A stretch of 64,000 nucleotides of DNA from NCBI GenBank assembly GCA_950022655.1, contig OX465581.1:34071300-34135299 (forward strand), written 5' to 3'. The DNA comes from Alentia gelatinosa. Taxonomy: Eukaryota > Annelida > Polychaeta > Phyllodocida > Polynoidae. The translations under genes were made by a program, and so were the position numbers. The notes below the pieces were generated by a model. The model saw only the letters and a program-made list of their open reading frames with translations, did no database searches and was not told the origin of the DNA. Positions 1-13,024 of this stretch are shown piece by piece. The first letter of the stretch is position 1. The number at the start of each line of letters is the position of its first letter.

Positions 1-3000
1 CAGGAGAGGGGATAGCGGGAGTTAGTAAGCAAATTAGTCTACCCTTGGCGACAGAGATACGATTTCCCACACAGTTTTTAGACCTTACATAGCCTTGCTC
101 AAGAATGAGTCTTAAAGCATGTTATCTTAGTGGATTCATGCAAAATTCTTGGCTATAATACATTGTTCACCTCTTAATACCTTTCCACTTATCAAATTTA
201 ATTTGATATCCTAAAGCCAGCATTTATCAATTACTAGAGAATTTCAAAGGAAATGGACTTTACACACAGACATTACACATCTGGAGGAAAGAAGCGACCT
301 TTCACACTGAGATGACAGACATATCATTTATAGATACATTTGACAATACAACTTTTAGTCTTTTTGGTGATATACATTTGGTTTTTCCCCCTTTTTTAGT
401 CTCAGGCGACTTTGTGCAGGACATAGACCATCATAGGGAGTTGTTTTTCAAACTAGGAACGATATTGGCTGAACGGTTACGATTAGGAACCTTAGGCGAC
501 AGTGATCACAATCGCAGTGTCAGTGCATTTAAAAAATGTGGCCCTCACAATTTCATGATATCTTGTGCAGTTTCTATTATTGTACGATTTCGGAACATGA
601 ATATTCCATTCTTGGCGACAGAAGAACCTTTATTCCCGATAAATTGTAGTCCAGTGTTCCAATATTGGGACAGATAAATTAAGGAACCTGTTCCTTTGCA
701 TTGACAACAGAATTTAAGAAATACCCCCTTGGTGCCTAGCGATTTTGGCCCATAATTAGTCACTGGGTGAGGAGAAATGGCCCTGCCACACACAGACTGA
801 GCCCCACTCACCGATTTAGTCACCAGATAGCAAGATTTAATACTAGTTCCTTTATCGGTGGCCTCAAAAATCGCAAGTCAGTCCTCCAGTGTGACAGAAT
901 TTGCTTAGGATTAAGACTAGCCTACTATTAACGGAGTTAATTGGTGGGAACGAATTGTACAGTGTGTTTCCCACTTTATACGGAAGACATTTATAAGGTA
1001 AAACTTGTGATCTTTTAAAACAAAATCAAACATAGGGTATATTCTTAATCATCTTGTAAGACCTTCCTCCATAAAAACAGATCACTTTAGGTAATGAGAA
1101 TGCAACAAAGACCACGATAAGATCAAACGTTTTATCGATCTTAGATTTAAAAACACCTCCCAGGTTCTTAGATAAAACTTTCATTGTCCTGACCTCAATC
1201 CTGAAAACTCTCCTTTTGGAAGGACATCTCAATTGGTGTCCTTTCTGAAGCTGGTAGGCTCAGTTTTGATAGAAAAAAATACTAAAAAATTTGGCTTGTC
1301 CAGAGTTTAAACCCTATTGAGTGATGACCAAACTTGTTCCGGTTGAGCGCCCGTTCGCGTCTGTCGCTCTGTGCCCTATGAGTGCATTCATGACACTAAC
1401 AACCCAGACTGTCACTGTTAGGGCACCCTGCCCCCATGTCGACAGGTTAAGAACTAGAGCTAAAGTCGAATGCCCACTGTACGATTTATTTCCTTAGTAC
1501 AAGCCCCCTTTAACCTAAAGGTATCTTAAGATTGTCTCAGGCGATTTCGCACCCGACGGCAATAAACGCATCATGATATGGGAGAGGGGGTGGTAGGAGT
1601 TGTCCTAAGTAATTCAGTACACACTCGACGACAGAAATACGATTTTTTTCCCCTTAAAGGCTCTCTACTGATTTAGGAACAATCCTCAGCTGGGGGTTTG
1701 TCCTAATCTAATGCACACTGGAAATTTGGAAGATAGTGTTTAATTACTATTTTCAAAAAAATTGTTGATAATCAAAATCTTATCTAAGACTGTTTGATTT
1801 TTCAAATGAAAATAAACAATGGTTAAAGGTGCCAAGATTGATTTGCGATAATGTTGAGAGGTATAGTTATTATAGATATTTCCTATAAGATCAATTATCT
1901 GAGAAAAATAACCGGTTTTTATATAGAAAGAACAATGTTGTGTTTTTTTTTACCGATATATGTTTTTTTGACATGTATTTACACAATTAATGGATAAAGA
2001 CTGCTACTGGGAGCCTTTCAGGTTTTGGCTTAATCGGTTTACAGGGGAAAATTCGGCGTAAATAACCAATTCATTCTGATATCAGAATGCACCACGGGCG
2101 GTATTACATGAACTCCGACAAAAGAACATCTCCACAGGGGGTTAGGACTAGTCCTAGGCCAATGATTAGAGGAATGTGCCACACTGGACGATTCTGTACC
2201 AGGGCCTGGCCTGAGACTAAAGACTGTTCCTTTGGCTCAGATAAAGGAACATCCATGTTCCGGAATTGCACAGTGGGTAATGGTCTTATGCGGTAATGGG
2301 GTTAAATATACCATTCAAAGCTTTGCAGCTAAACTATAGATCAGGAAGGAGGAGAATAATCCAAGATGGTGACTGTTCCAATTCAGTAAATCCGTTCACT
2401 AATAATTACTGGCGATTTTTATGATTACTGTCCTTTGAGATATTAAACAACCCCCTGTCTACATCCAACAGGTGAACATGACACACATTCATGAAATAAT
2501 CATAGTCTGTACCAATTCTTAATTGAACGTTTTTTACAGCCTGGGAGGTGACAGAGGCTCTTTAACTATTAACAGAAGTTCGTGCCGCAGGCACACGCAT
2601 CATGATTATAGTGTCTAGTGGAATCCCGTATTTATTTAACTGTAGGCCCATGGCATTCGCATATCTTGTGTATTGGAGATGAATATGCCCTGATTCGCTT
2701 TCGTTAAAGCACGGCTGACCTAGCATTGAGGTTTGGGATGCTTATGCTATGGCCGATTGGGATGAAGAAACACACTGTATACACTTCCCGAAAGTGATCG
2801 TGGAACACAAGTAGGTAGATAGTATGTTCTATCTTTATCCGACTGATACATCATACTTTACCAATATATTTGTAGAAAAAAGTACTCTTGTGCATAGGGC
2901 ATAACTAAAGATCTCGAACATCACATCACTTATTTAACACTTGATTTGAGCAATAACCTTGATGGTTCTAGCCTTAAGTTAGATCCCATAGGCTGTAAAC

Positions 3001-4820
3001 GCATGTTAATGTGACACGGATTAATATGTGACTTAGTACTCTTGGCCCGTTTTTTGTCACACAGTGGCTCTTTCTCACAGCGATAATGGTCAGTCACCTT
3101 ATAGCTGCCAGCCACATTCTTGCCACCAGGGGAGGTATTATCTGATATAATCTGCCCGATTTCAGGTGACCTCTGACCATGACATTCAACCATTACCAGC
3201 CGTTCTATATATCTGTCCTTTACAGTAGTTAATACTACTATATATCATTTATTATCCACCTAACACGGAGTCTCCATACTAAACCGATAGGAGTGTGTAA
3301 TTCGCCGGGCAGAGGTATTTGTTGCTCGTAATCACCAGCCTAGACAGGGCGGACAATACGGAAGATAGCCCCTTGCATACGTGAGTGAGTGAGAATATCA
3401 GCGGTCATTTTGCCTTTTCTTTGATAACTTAAATTTGAAATGCTGAATGCTGAATACAATATAAACTGGTTTCAGATAAAACATTAAATTTCCTCGAACT
3501 AGACTCTATGTAATATCCTTGTATTCGTTCGGATATCACTGCGCGTCAAGTCCTCGAAGATTATGGCAGCTTGTATCTGAAAACAGTTAATATAGTGTAT
3601 ACATCACTGTATATATTTGTTACTAATTGACCATAATGTCCCTTACTATTTCTATACAGTTCTACGTGCGACTGTAATAGGGACTGTGAGGAAAAACGGC
3701 ATTGCCAAGTTCGGAGACATTGTAACTGTTTCCCTAGTAAAGAGATGTCTTTTAACAGGGCAAAAATTTGGGTAACTTGCGCACAGCCATACACAGTGAG
3801 AATCTTCCGTAAGAAGTCGTCTTGACTCACTGTAGTAGATAGATGGGGCAGACTTTAATGTGGGGTATTGACCATTTGTCTACTGATCTATACAGGGATG
3901 CAAGTTTTCCCATAGAATAAGTCGGCCGCACTCGGTTGTACCCTGAACGAACTGACCAACCGCGGCGGCACTAGGCTACCAACAGGCTACTGAATGGTCA
4001 GCCCGCCGAAATGTGCCGACTTTTTTATGGACTATATCCACACAGCTCAGGACATGTTTTGTTTCCATTCCTGACACTGTCCTATCATTTTCATACCTGT
4101 ACATGTAAATGAAATGTCATCGCAGTTACATGTCATTTGAGATAGCAAACCTAAAATAATTTGCTCCAGCTTTATATGATCATACGAGCATGGGAATTCC
4201 TGAGATTTTCAGGAAACTCTAGATATACCCTTTACCGGTCCAAGTCTTTTTTTACTTTTTTTATTATTTTTTTTATTTGCTTTATTTACCCTGTGGAGGC
4301 ATCTTATCAAGTTAGATTAAAAAGCATGGTTATACAGCCCACATATTTTGATGTACACCGAAGCTATCTATAGCTGGTTTTGATAGAACACATGTATATA
4401 TTTGCCTTGTCATTTTACAGGATAAATAAACTGATTTAAAAGAAATTCTAGAGATAACTGTAAATTTTTCAATCCGGTTGGAAGACTTGAAAAGAAAGAA
4501 GTTTTTATTCAAAAGATAAGTGTAAATCCGAATAGGAAATAAGTTGACAGTATAAAAAAAGGGGGCCTTTTTATCTCTCATCTGAGGCCAGAAATTCAAG
4601 AAGAATTGCTGAAAATGTAGGCCCCCGAACCCCACAGCAACCTTCTTCTTTCCCGGACATTTTTTTTTTTTCTAAATTCCATGCCTGTGCATATTATAAA
4701 GATGGGATCTCATCTTTACCCTCTTTTTCTCTGCTAATGTATATGTGCCACTCCGGTCTCGCTCTGTATCCAGGAGAAGCCGGGCGTAACGGAAGAGAAC
4801 AAGTTAGACGACCGTCACAA
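1..4820. other. Gene-poor left flank with degenerate repeats
   Basis: No open reading frame here shows recognisable protein similarity or paired splice sites. The stretch looks like decayed transposon sequence. The opening, with a GGAGAGGGGATAG-type start followed by a GACAGAGATACGATTT-type string, recurs in degenerate form near 1580-1650, so it may contain two diverged copies of one unit. A small inverted pair near 3918-4022 (AAGTCGGC ... GCCGACTT) looks like a miniature element. The last part (about 4730-4820) presumably holds the 5' UTR or promoter of the carrier gene, but no TATA box or initiator can be assigned. Confidence 0.5.
1026..1232 (-). repeat. Repeat with a coding-like fragment, also present inverted near 6.5 kb
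   Basis: Read on the minus strand, this segment encodes a short peptide containing FSLPKVICFYGGRSYK. A very similar peptide (FSLPKVIGLYGGRSYK) is read on the plus strand at about 6470-6550, and a LGGVFK-like block of the same repeat lies inverted at about 6715-6830. The same protein-like string in two orientations, with no complete reading frame, points to fragments of a dispersed element, not a host gene. I do not recognise the protein family. Confidence 0.35.
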
Positions 4821-4862
4821 ATGATATACATTCAAGAATGGGGACTTCGAACAACAGTGTAA
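4821..4862 (+). promoter_or_regulatory. Upstream ORF overlapping the carrier start codon
   Basis: An ATG 17 bases before the carrier start opens a 13-codon frame that ends at TAA 4860-4862, inside carrier exon 1 and out of frame with it. Its context has C at -3 (weak). The carrier ATG has A at -3 and G at +4 (strong), so leaky scanning would be expected. Relevance depends on the transcript starting upstream of 4821, which the sequence alone cannot show. Confidence 0.4.
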
Positions 4863-4892
4863 TAAACGACTACATTGCCGGCGCTTTAGGGG
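4838..4892 (+). CDS. Mitochondrial carrier (SLC25A45/47/48-like), exon 1
   Basis: This exon encodes the N-terminus MGTSNNSVINDYIAGALG and breaks after the first base of the next codon at a strong donor (GTAAGT at 4893). The DYIAGALGG segment starts the first transmembrane helix of an SLC25 carrier, a six-helix transporter of the mitochondrial inner membrane made of three repeats. The start was chosen for its strong context and the usual short N-terminus of this subfamily. The phase fits exon 2 exactly: joined, the residues run through AAGLIVGHPFDTTK, the first carrier signature (PxD/ExxK/R). The following intron is about 7.2 kb. Confidence 0.85.
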
Positions 4893-5039
4893 GTAAGTAT
4901 CCCTAATTATCCATCAGATTCAATATGGTTTACCAGAATAATTGAAATCTAGTCGTGTTGGAAAAGTTGCTGATGATATATTGTGGTGAGGCAGCTCTGT
5001 TCCGAAATTTTTAAAGCTTATATAAAGCAATTAAGCTCT

Positions 5040-5795
5040 GTTAATTAATTCTAAAAATTAGGCCCCGCCCACAAGCACGTGTGGATCGGGGCATACAGGT
5101 GCATACATCGGGTGAGGTGTAGGGTACGGTCGCGACCAGCTGACCAGGCCTGGACCACCTATATAACCATTCTGAGCACTGTGTACGCTTCATTGACTCT
5201 CTGAGTCTCAGTGAGAGCACATACACCCGACTGTATTTAGTAGGGTGAGACTGGAATACACAACTACACAACATGACACATTGTTAGAGTGAGTATCATA
5301 AGTTATAATATGTAAAAGTTATACCTTATAGATTTGGACTGGGCTATTATAATGTATAAATCTGTGTGTTTTACCAGTGTATGTAGAACAATGCCTGCCT
5401 GTGACTGTGTGTGTGACTGGACTGTGGGAGCACATGTGTGTCTGTCACACACAATGTCGACCTGTGTGATTCTCTGTGTGCATACTGTATATGTATGTAT
5501 CTATATTTTCCTATCTGTGTCTGTGTATCTGTGTCTGTCTGGTTATCACTCTGAATAAGTTCCACAATTCCTCATATTGAAGGAAATAGTTACTCTGACA
5601 GGTATCTCACCATGGCCGACCTCTTACCTGTAGTGACCCATGCATATGAATGAGCTCTGGACCCCCTCCCACCTGCCTTATATGCCCCCTGACTGGCCCT
5701 GCTGGTGACCTGACTGGTAGCGACCGCTCACCCACAAACAGGCTCGTACTCTCACTGTGTGAGGGGCGGGCCTTTATTTTTAATGAATTTCTCAT
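5040..5795. repeat. Large foldback (inverted-repeat) element
   Basis: The left edge TTAATTAATTCTAAAAATTA followed by GGCCCCGCCCACA pairs imperfectly with the right edge near 5755-5795 (TGTGTGAGGGGCGGGCCT followed by TTATTTTTAATGAATT). Pairing continues inward: GGGTGAGG...GGTCGCGACCAGCTGACCAG on the left against the complement of CTGGTGACC...GGTAGCGACCGCTCACCC on the right. The loop (about 5330-5560) is GT-rich. It is typical of a non-autonomous foldback or MITE-like DNA element. Reading frames across it are by-products. Confidence 0.6.
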
Positions 5796-7073
5796 CAAGA
5801 CTCATTTCTGTACTTCATCTTTAACTACTGTTCTTAGGATAGGGGCCTCAGTATCAGCAGATATGTAATCACAAAGCTCAGACAAGAATGTGGTAGTCTC
5901 GTTTAGTTAAAACAAAACTGTATTGCACAAACGCATTATAGAGGCCCGATCTGGCTCACAATAATCAATGGAAGCTGTAAAACATGCGTAGTTGATCCAC
6001 AATAATCACAGGCATTAATGATTGTATTACAACGTTAACCTTCAAGGTCAATGGTCATGGGTCATGACAGCCTAGTCACAATGGTAGTGGTTTACTGTAA
6101 CCCCATACAGTTTCAATGAGGACTTCTAATAGATGGATAATAAAGGTCCAGTATCATCTTAGAACCTAAGATAATTCTTAGAGCTCAGATAATTGAAGGA
6201 TCGCCTAGAGGTGCCTCATGTGCTGCATAGGCTTAATTATCGCAAGGGTTGGCGGGCAAAACGGCCTGCCAAGCATGCGCTATATAAGACAGGCTCAGAG
6301 GTGTCATTCTGTGGTGCAGACCCCAGGGAGGTGTTTTGAAATCTAAGAACGATAGAAAATGTGATCTTAGCTTTTTTTTTTTATAAATTTATTTATCGAC
6401 TATTTCTTTCACCATATAGGTGTTTTACAAAGTAACAGTCGCACGACTATGTTACAGATGAGTCAGTGTACTTTGGTCTTTGGTGCATTCTCGTTACCTA
6501 AAGTGATCGGTCTTTATGGAGGACGGTCTTACAAGACGATAGCTGAAAAATCGCAAATTTGAATTGTCGAGAAGCCGACAACTTTTACCTTTTATCTATC
6601 TTTTGCTATGTAAATAGATCATACATAATAAAATGCCCTCCCATACGAGAGAAGAAATAGAAAGATGAAGGCTTGAAAAGATGTTTTGGATTTTGTACCA
6701 CCACGTTTAGATTACGGACTGACATGAAGATAGTAGTAAATATCGCTGAGATATGTCCTAATCGTTGTCTTACTGTCATTGTCGTTCTTGGTTTTAAAAG
6801 CTCCTCCCAGGTCTGATTGTTGGTGGTTATAACTCATGTATTTTTTCAGATACTAAACCTAACCAAACTGATAAATGGTAGAAAACCCCCGGGCTCGGAT
6901 ACAAGAAAATCAGACTGGAAAACGGTTTAGACGCCCATTGTGGACTGCTGTATTGAATTTCTTGAACTAAACCTGACCAAATAAAAACAAATCAAAAAGC
7001 CTGTTATTGCAGTCCGTCACATGAAGCATTATCAACAACCGGAGACTGATGTTCAAAAGTATGAAATATGACA

Positions 7074-7256
7074 TACAGTGAAACCCCACTTAAGGGGTCA
7101 CCCTCCGTTCCAAGCATACTGCCCCCTTAAGCGGGGTGTCCCTTAAGCGGGGTTAAAATAAACTAAATAATCTTGAACTTCTGTTCCAAACAAACTGTCC
7201 CCTTAAGCGGGGTGTCCCCTTAAGTGAGGTGTCCCAGAAGCGGGGTTTTACTGTAT
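7074..7256. repeat. TACAGTRAAACCCC inverted-repeat element, copy 1
   Basis: Ends TACAGTGAAACCCC and GGGGTTTTACTGTA form terminal inverted repeats. The body holds several CCCCTTAAGCGGGGTGTCC units in direct and palindromic arrangement. The same family recurs at 31390-32540 (interrupted by another element) and, degenerate, at 58251-58677. Confidence 0.7.
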
Positions 7257-8262
7257 TTCCATTATTCAGTGGCATGTGATGATAGGGATACCGATTACAG
7301 AAAGCTGAATTCCGGAATTTTAAGTCACATGACGGAGTATAATCAGTGTCCCTCTAGTACAAGTGTAACCAGCAAGTGATTGTCCCTAAAATACTACAAG
7401 GACTCCTATCGACCTGCAATCTGATAACACAGATAACAAATAGAGATAACTCCCATCGTGAGAAAACCCACGAACTTTGATATAGATAACACCAAAAAGC
7501 CTATACATGTACATATATTTGTCAGACACAATTTGGGTTACCAAACCATTGTTTAAATGATGATATGATCAATGAAATGTATGCTGCGGTGAAAACTAAT
7601 GATAATATTATATTGGAGTGTTTCAATAGAAAGGCTAGCCTGTAGTGCGGCCGACTTTCACCAGAGGGCGTGTTCACGGCTTCATGTGCCCCAAGCAGTC
7701 GTGAAAGAGACTATAGAAAGGCATTAAGACATTGGTGAAATGTATTGAACACATGCGTGAACAATTGGCCTGACAGTAAGGTACATTGTGCTGCTTCATC
7801 AGGAATGATTTCTTTCCTTTTTTCCAAGGAAATCCTTGTTTTAATTTCCAGTTTATGTAATTATTTTTTTCTTATTTAAAACAAATGAAATATGAATTGA
7901 TACCCATTCACGCCGTTAAAGCAGTGATTTGAACCTACCCACACACCCTCTCTCCTATTTCATGGCCAACAATGATGTGTGTTCCCACGTTTTTTCAGTT
8001 CCTCTGAGGCTTTAAATTCCACATGGAAAATATTTCCTCTTTTTCTCCTGACCCCATCTGACATCCCTGTTCATAGATATTGTTATTCTGTCAAAAAAAC
8101 CACCCAACATATATTAACTTTGAAAATAATGTTACACTGTACACATCATAACTATAGAGGTGATATCTGTACTAAAACAATACGGTGGTTACATCATACA
8201 ATGCATATTTCTGAATGAGAAATGATTAGAATTGAGGTAACTATATAAAGTGAAATCTACTA

Positions 8263-8601
8263 TTTACTATATACCCATGCCGTATATATACTGTAAATAC
8301 GCACCGTTTTGGCATATGACGTAGAAATACTGTACGGACCACTGGTCCGTACACTGAAATACGGACCACCTAGCCATACACCTTTATTACAATATTTGTT
8401 GTTAAGAAAAATGAAATTGATTTTCTTTTTTAATTTCGGGTATATAGTAAATATATAACGTCCAACCATGCTTGTACAAGTCACAGAACTCGATGCTAAT
8501 TTACGGTTTATATGGAACTCGGCATAAATGCCTCGGTCCGTACAAACGGTAAATTAGCATCTCGTTCTGTGACTTGTACAGCATGGTCAGGACGTTCTAT
8601 A
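8263..8601. repeat. Two-hairpin miniature element, copy 1
   Basis: A 340-bp unit made of two adjacent foldbacks. The first runs from TACTATATACCC to GGGTATATAGTA. The second is a near-perfect hairpin (about 8465-8586) pairing ACTTGTACAAGTCACAGAAC with its complement around GTTCTGTGACTTGTACAGC. A second copy, colinear over its whole length, is at 53063-53402. Two colinear copies define the boundaries well. Confidence 0.7.
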
Positions 8602-10434
8602 TGATTACTGCACTTTTCCAATTTCAGCTGATTGTTTATTCATAACCACTCAGTTTGTGTCAATTCCTACACGACAGCAGGCCGTATATTAACTCACAAT
8701 AAAGAAAACCATCAAAATAAATTCCAAGCTTCATTTGTACATGTTACAACGCATATCAACAAATCAGAAATTAACAACTTTTTAACGATTTGGTGAGAGA
8801 AGATTTGGTGAATTATGATTATAATCTCTCGCAACCTATTTCTGTGTAGAAAACACGATAACACGAACATAGTTTTGCCCCAGTGCCTTTTTTGTTTATA
8901 AATGATGGTATTTGGATTACTAACCAATGAATACCCAATGTTCGTCTTCTGTTCCCAATGTTTATTTGTGTTACAACAATTGTTTTATTAGGGTTATAAT
9001 TAGCTTACCTTGTGCTTGATCTACTAGTTTCGGCTTTACATGAGCCTTCATCAGTGACTAGATAGCAAGTTTCTGTATGTGTGTATAACTTTGATAGTTT
9101 ACATATTTTGAATATAGAAAAATCTTTGCATGCCTTTTCTTCGTGTTGTAACATCCAATTGGCATCTTTATAATATGTTTAGTATTCAGACAAGCACATC
9201 AATGGCAATTTTTACAAGAGAAGTACATAGACATTTGAGTATTTCAGAAACCTATTCGCTTCGATGATGCCATCCGTTTGGTCAGAAAACCGTGGTACCA
9301 TAATTGTCAACATTGTTTTGTTAAGATTTTTTGCCCTAGTCGGTCTATACGTCTGTGAAGACCCACCATTTGACTGACCATAGCAGATGGTCCTGCCCAA
9401 AAAACACACGTAAAGGTAGGAAACCTGCAGTAGGTCGATGTGCATAGTGGTCAGGATGGCTATGTATATATCTTTCTGCTGCCTGGCTTTTCTTTGCAAA
9501 TTCCCCTTTGGAAAAGACATAGCACTATTTCAAGGGCGTGTTCCATTGGGCCGTCAGGACGACCAACAAAGAGTATCACATTTCATGCAGGACTTGACCA
9601 AAGCTGAATTTTATATTTTGGTACGAAATAAAAAATCTCAGATCACTCATTTCAAACTTTTCGCACAGCGCTTTGGGTAAAAAACCCACTAACGCTATTG
9701 AAATATGTTTACTAAAAACTCACAGCATATCTTGTAGCGCAGGTGGCGGTCCAATATTCAGGGAGTACTAGGATAGTGTATCAAGATGAAAGACAGAAGA
9801 AATCAGTTTACTGAACCCTATCGGCTTAGTTAGTACGGGTCTAGTAAACTAACGAGTTCTGCTCCGAAATCTTGATGCACTGTGTTAGCATTCCCTTTAT
9901 TATGTACCTAGTAATATTTCCTTTAATAGCCTGTAATTTGTTAATCCATACTTTACCGATTCATAACAAACACCTAGAGATGTGTCAGTCTTTGAAGTCA
10001 CTGCTTTCAAAGTGACAATAAGTGTTGCTATGCGTGTTGCTATGCAGTATGCATATTGCTATGCGGGTTGCTATGAACACGGTCACGGTGACGTGATATC
10101 TGCACAAAAGGTGGAGGTGATGCTCGCGGTTCAATTTGGGATGAACTAAAAAACAGCTCTTACATCTTAAATAAGGTAAACAGATGAATGTTTTGGAGGT
10201 ATGTGTTTTTTATGTTTATTTAATGTCGATTTCAGGTGTGTGGGTAGTGCTGGGGGATCGTATTGTGTCAGTATACCTCTGAATCAGGGAAACGTTCGCG
10301 ATTCTGTTATTTTTTGCTCCCATTGTCAACAAGTCACATGGTACAGAAGATTGTAATTACTGCACACTGTGCAGTATGGGATTCTATTGCACACTTTGTG
10401 AATATTTTACAGTTACTATTTGCTTATGAAATAT

Positions 10435-10722
10435 GAAAATAGTATTTAGGAGTTGAAAAGGAGTATCCGCTTCTCAAACATTTCTATTAATTTAGATAGT
10501 ATCTAAATGGGTAACCCTTGCTATAACTTTGTAAGCAAAATATTTGAGTGTAAGTTATGTTTGTGATAAATTGATAATGTAATGGGCCTATGAAATAGTA
10601 TTTAGGAGTTGAAAAGGAGTATCCGCTTCTCAAACATTTCCATTAATTTATATAGTATCTAAATAGATAACCCTTGCTATAACTTTGTAAGCAAAATATT
10701 TGAGTGTAAGTTATGTTTGTGA
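10435..10722 (+). repeat. Tandem direct duplication of a ~130-bp block
   Basis: The block starting AGTATTTAGGAGTTGAAAAG at 10441 is repeated at 10597, a spacing of 156 bp, with only a handful of substitutions over about 125 bp. The small divergence implies a fairly recent local duplication inside carrier intron 1. Confidence 0.75.
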
Positions 10723-12109
10723 ACTATCCCGCGGCAATTGCGCAGTGGAGGCCGGGGCTGTTGTGACCGGGAGATTATGGGGAGGAGTGATTTTGACCGA
10801 TAGGGCAACCCAATCGCAAGCATTCTACTAACATCTGATGCTCCACTGTCAGATAACAAAGAAGAACAGGGAAAATTTCCTGAAGAATAAACATAAATTT
10901 GGAGTGCCTTCCACATCACTGGTAGAAAAGAGCTTCTTGAATTCCTAAGAGAATCCAAGTTATTTGAACAGATATAAAGAACCTGAAGCCTGGACATCCA
11001 GGCACACCACCCTATCTAAGGAGTAGGGAAAGAAGAAAAGTTCCTAAGCCAATGTAAAGTCTGGGAAGAGAAATTCTAAACTGACTGGATGTAAAATCAA
11101 CCAGACCAGTACAAACATAAAGCAGCACAGCCCATTCATATTTATGTGATATAATAGTGGAAGTTATGAAGACGTGGCAAGAACACCTCACATACAAGCC
11201 GATGCTACCTTGAAAGTGACAGTTTCCTGTCAGTTTTGAACCATGTTGCTATGGTGTCTCCTTAGAATCGATTGTTCTGTTTGACAACGAGCAAACCAGC
11301 CGTGGTTACCGTTCAGTTGAACTGGTCCACACTCTCCAAGCACAATTTAGGGCGTTTTTTTTTTGTTTGTTTTTTTTTGTGTGTGAAATAATAGTGGGTC
11401 CAGTATGAACCCCTGAGGCACTGCAAACACATGTTAAGTTATCCATCAATATATTCCTACCTTAATTCCAGATCATACATACAGTAGGTGTAGGGTCGTT
11501 CACTTTGAAAAACTGAATTATAAGTGATGTTAAATACGAATAAAACATAAAACATCATATTATGGTGAGGTACCGGTACCTGGTATTTTACACTACTCGT
11601 GGTAATGCCACCATTGCGCCAATATGACCATTATTACTAAGTCTCCTAGGTATTCCATGCCTCGGGATAGAAGCCGGTCAGAAAAAAGACGGACATAAAT
11701 TCACATATATGCAGTATTGCCTGTATCGTGTATCACTCGAGCATTGCTCTTATGGCTTTCTGCTGCCTGAATTGCGCTTCCATTGCTCAAGTAACATCGC
11801 ATGATTCAAAAGGCGTTTTGCCTAATAAATTGCCTGGAATGGAAGGACTCAATAACTTTATTTTGCATTGCAAACAAATCTTTCATTCTTGATATTCAGA
11901 TATAAACTTGGGGAATTCGGTATATCAATCAATTTCTAAAACCTATGGTATGGAATGTAACATCGTTTTTTATGTGTTGCCTCAACACTACTTGGCCTGA
12001 CATATATTATTAAATATGTCTGGAAGATTATCCGGATCTACTTCATGCATGTATAAGGACTCTCTGTCTCCTTTGATTGTAAATGTTATGTGGATACTCT
12101 TTTATTCAG

Positions 12110-12153
12110 GGGCTGCTGGACTCATTGTTGGTCATCCTTTCGACACTACAAAG
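12110..12153 (+). CDS. Mitochondrial carrier, exon 2 (first carrier signature)
   Basis: A 44-nt exon between a TTTATTCAG acceptor and AAG/GTGTGT donor. With the single base carried from exon 1 it encodes GAAGLIVGHPFDTTK. The PFDTTK motif is the first SLC25 signature: the proline kinks helix 1, and the acidic and basic residues take part in the matrix-side salt-bridge network. It ends in phase 0 and is completed by VQLQTQ from exon 3, giving HPFDTTKVQLQTQ, very like the start of SLC25A45/A48 proteins. Confidence 0.88.
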
Positions 12154-13024
12154 GTGTGTATGACAAACGGTACATCACATTTTCTCTCCTTATTTTGCTG
12201 GATTATAAACTGCTATCTTGACTTTCTACCTAAATATGTAAGGATCGTGTATTCAATTCTAACTTCTAGTCATCATAGGTATATACATAATATATATCAT
12301 ATTTGAAAAATGGCAGTCAGTAAAATCTGATACCTGTTCCTCCAGGTTGACCATGGATTTGACCCCGTCTGATATATGCCAAATACGATTTTTAGGGTTC
12401 CCTGGCCGATGCCAGACGGTAGCCATATGGGCCAGTTTGCAGGCACCCAACAAACTTAATTTACTAGGATTTATTGTTCCACCACCGTGCGGTCGGTGCC
12501 GTTGGGCGTGTTATTAGCAGGTGGATAGTTGGTCTTTAGGTTATGGCTATAGCCGACTGTAATGCACATGCTTGTAGAGTCACTAGGCGACCTGACCACA
12601 TTTTTGCTTTTTATAGCTCACTAAGTTCAGATAGGAATATGAATTTTGTTTTGAAAAGAAGGTTTTATGGTGGTGCAATGCCTCACAGTTTTAATTTTTA
12701 GTATTTTGGCATGGATTTGAAAAGAAAAGTGAATCCAGTGTGGGGGGACATTTGTAGTTCATTTTTAAGAACTCCTTTATGGACATATTTCTACCCCTTA
12801 AACTGGTTGAATCATAATATGATATGCCTCATTTGAAAGAGAATAAAAAAAGTGGAATTTTCTAGGTAGATTCTATATTTACCACAATATTCACGTATTT
12901 GTTAAAAGTAGGGGGTGGGAGGAATTTGTGGTGAATTGGGCATACTCAAACAGATGTTTCCTCAATATTGATTTACATTCAGCATTAGTTTAACATCTCC
13001 ATTAGTGGCATTGACAGTTGCTTA

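Larger units (their letters stand above)
4893..12109 (+). other. Carrier intron 1
   Basis: A 7.2-kb intron bounded by GTAAGT and a TTTATTCAG acceptor. It contains a large foldback (5040-5795), a TACAGTRAAACCCC element (7074-7256), a 340-bp miniature element (8263-8601), short tandem GTTGCTATGC repeats (about 10020-10075) and a direct duplication (10435-10722). Reading frames at 9212-9520 (-) and 9438-9680 (+) overlap each other on opposite strands and have no recognised homology or splice context, so I do not call genes there. Confidence 0.7.
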
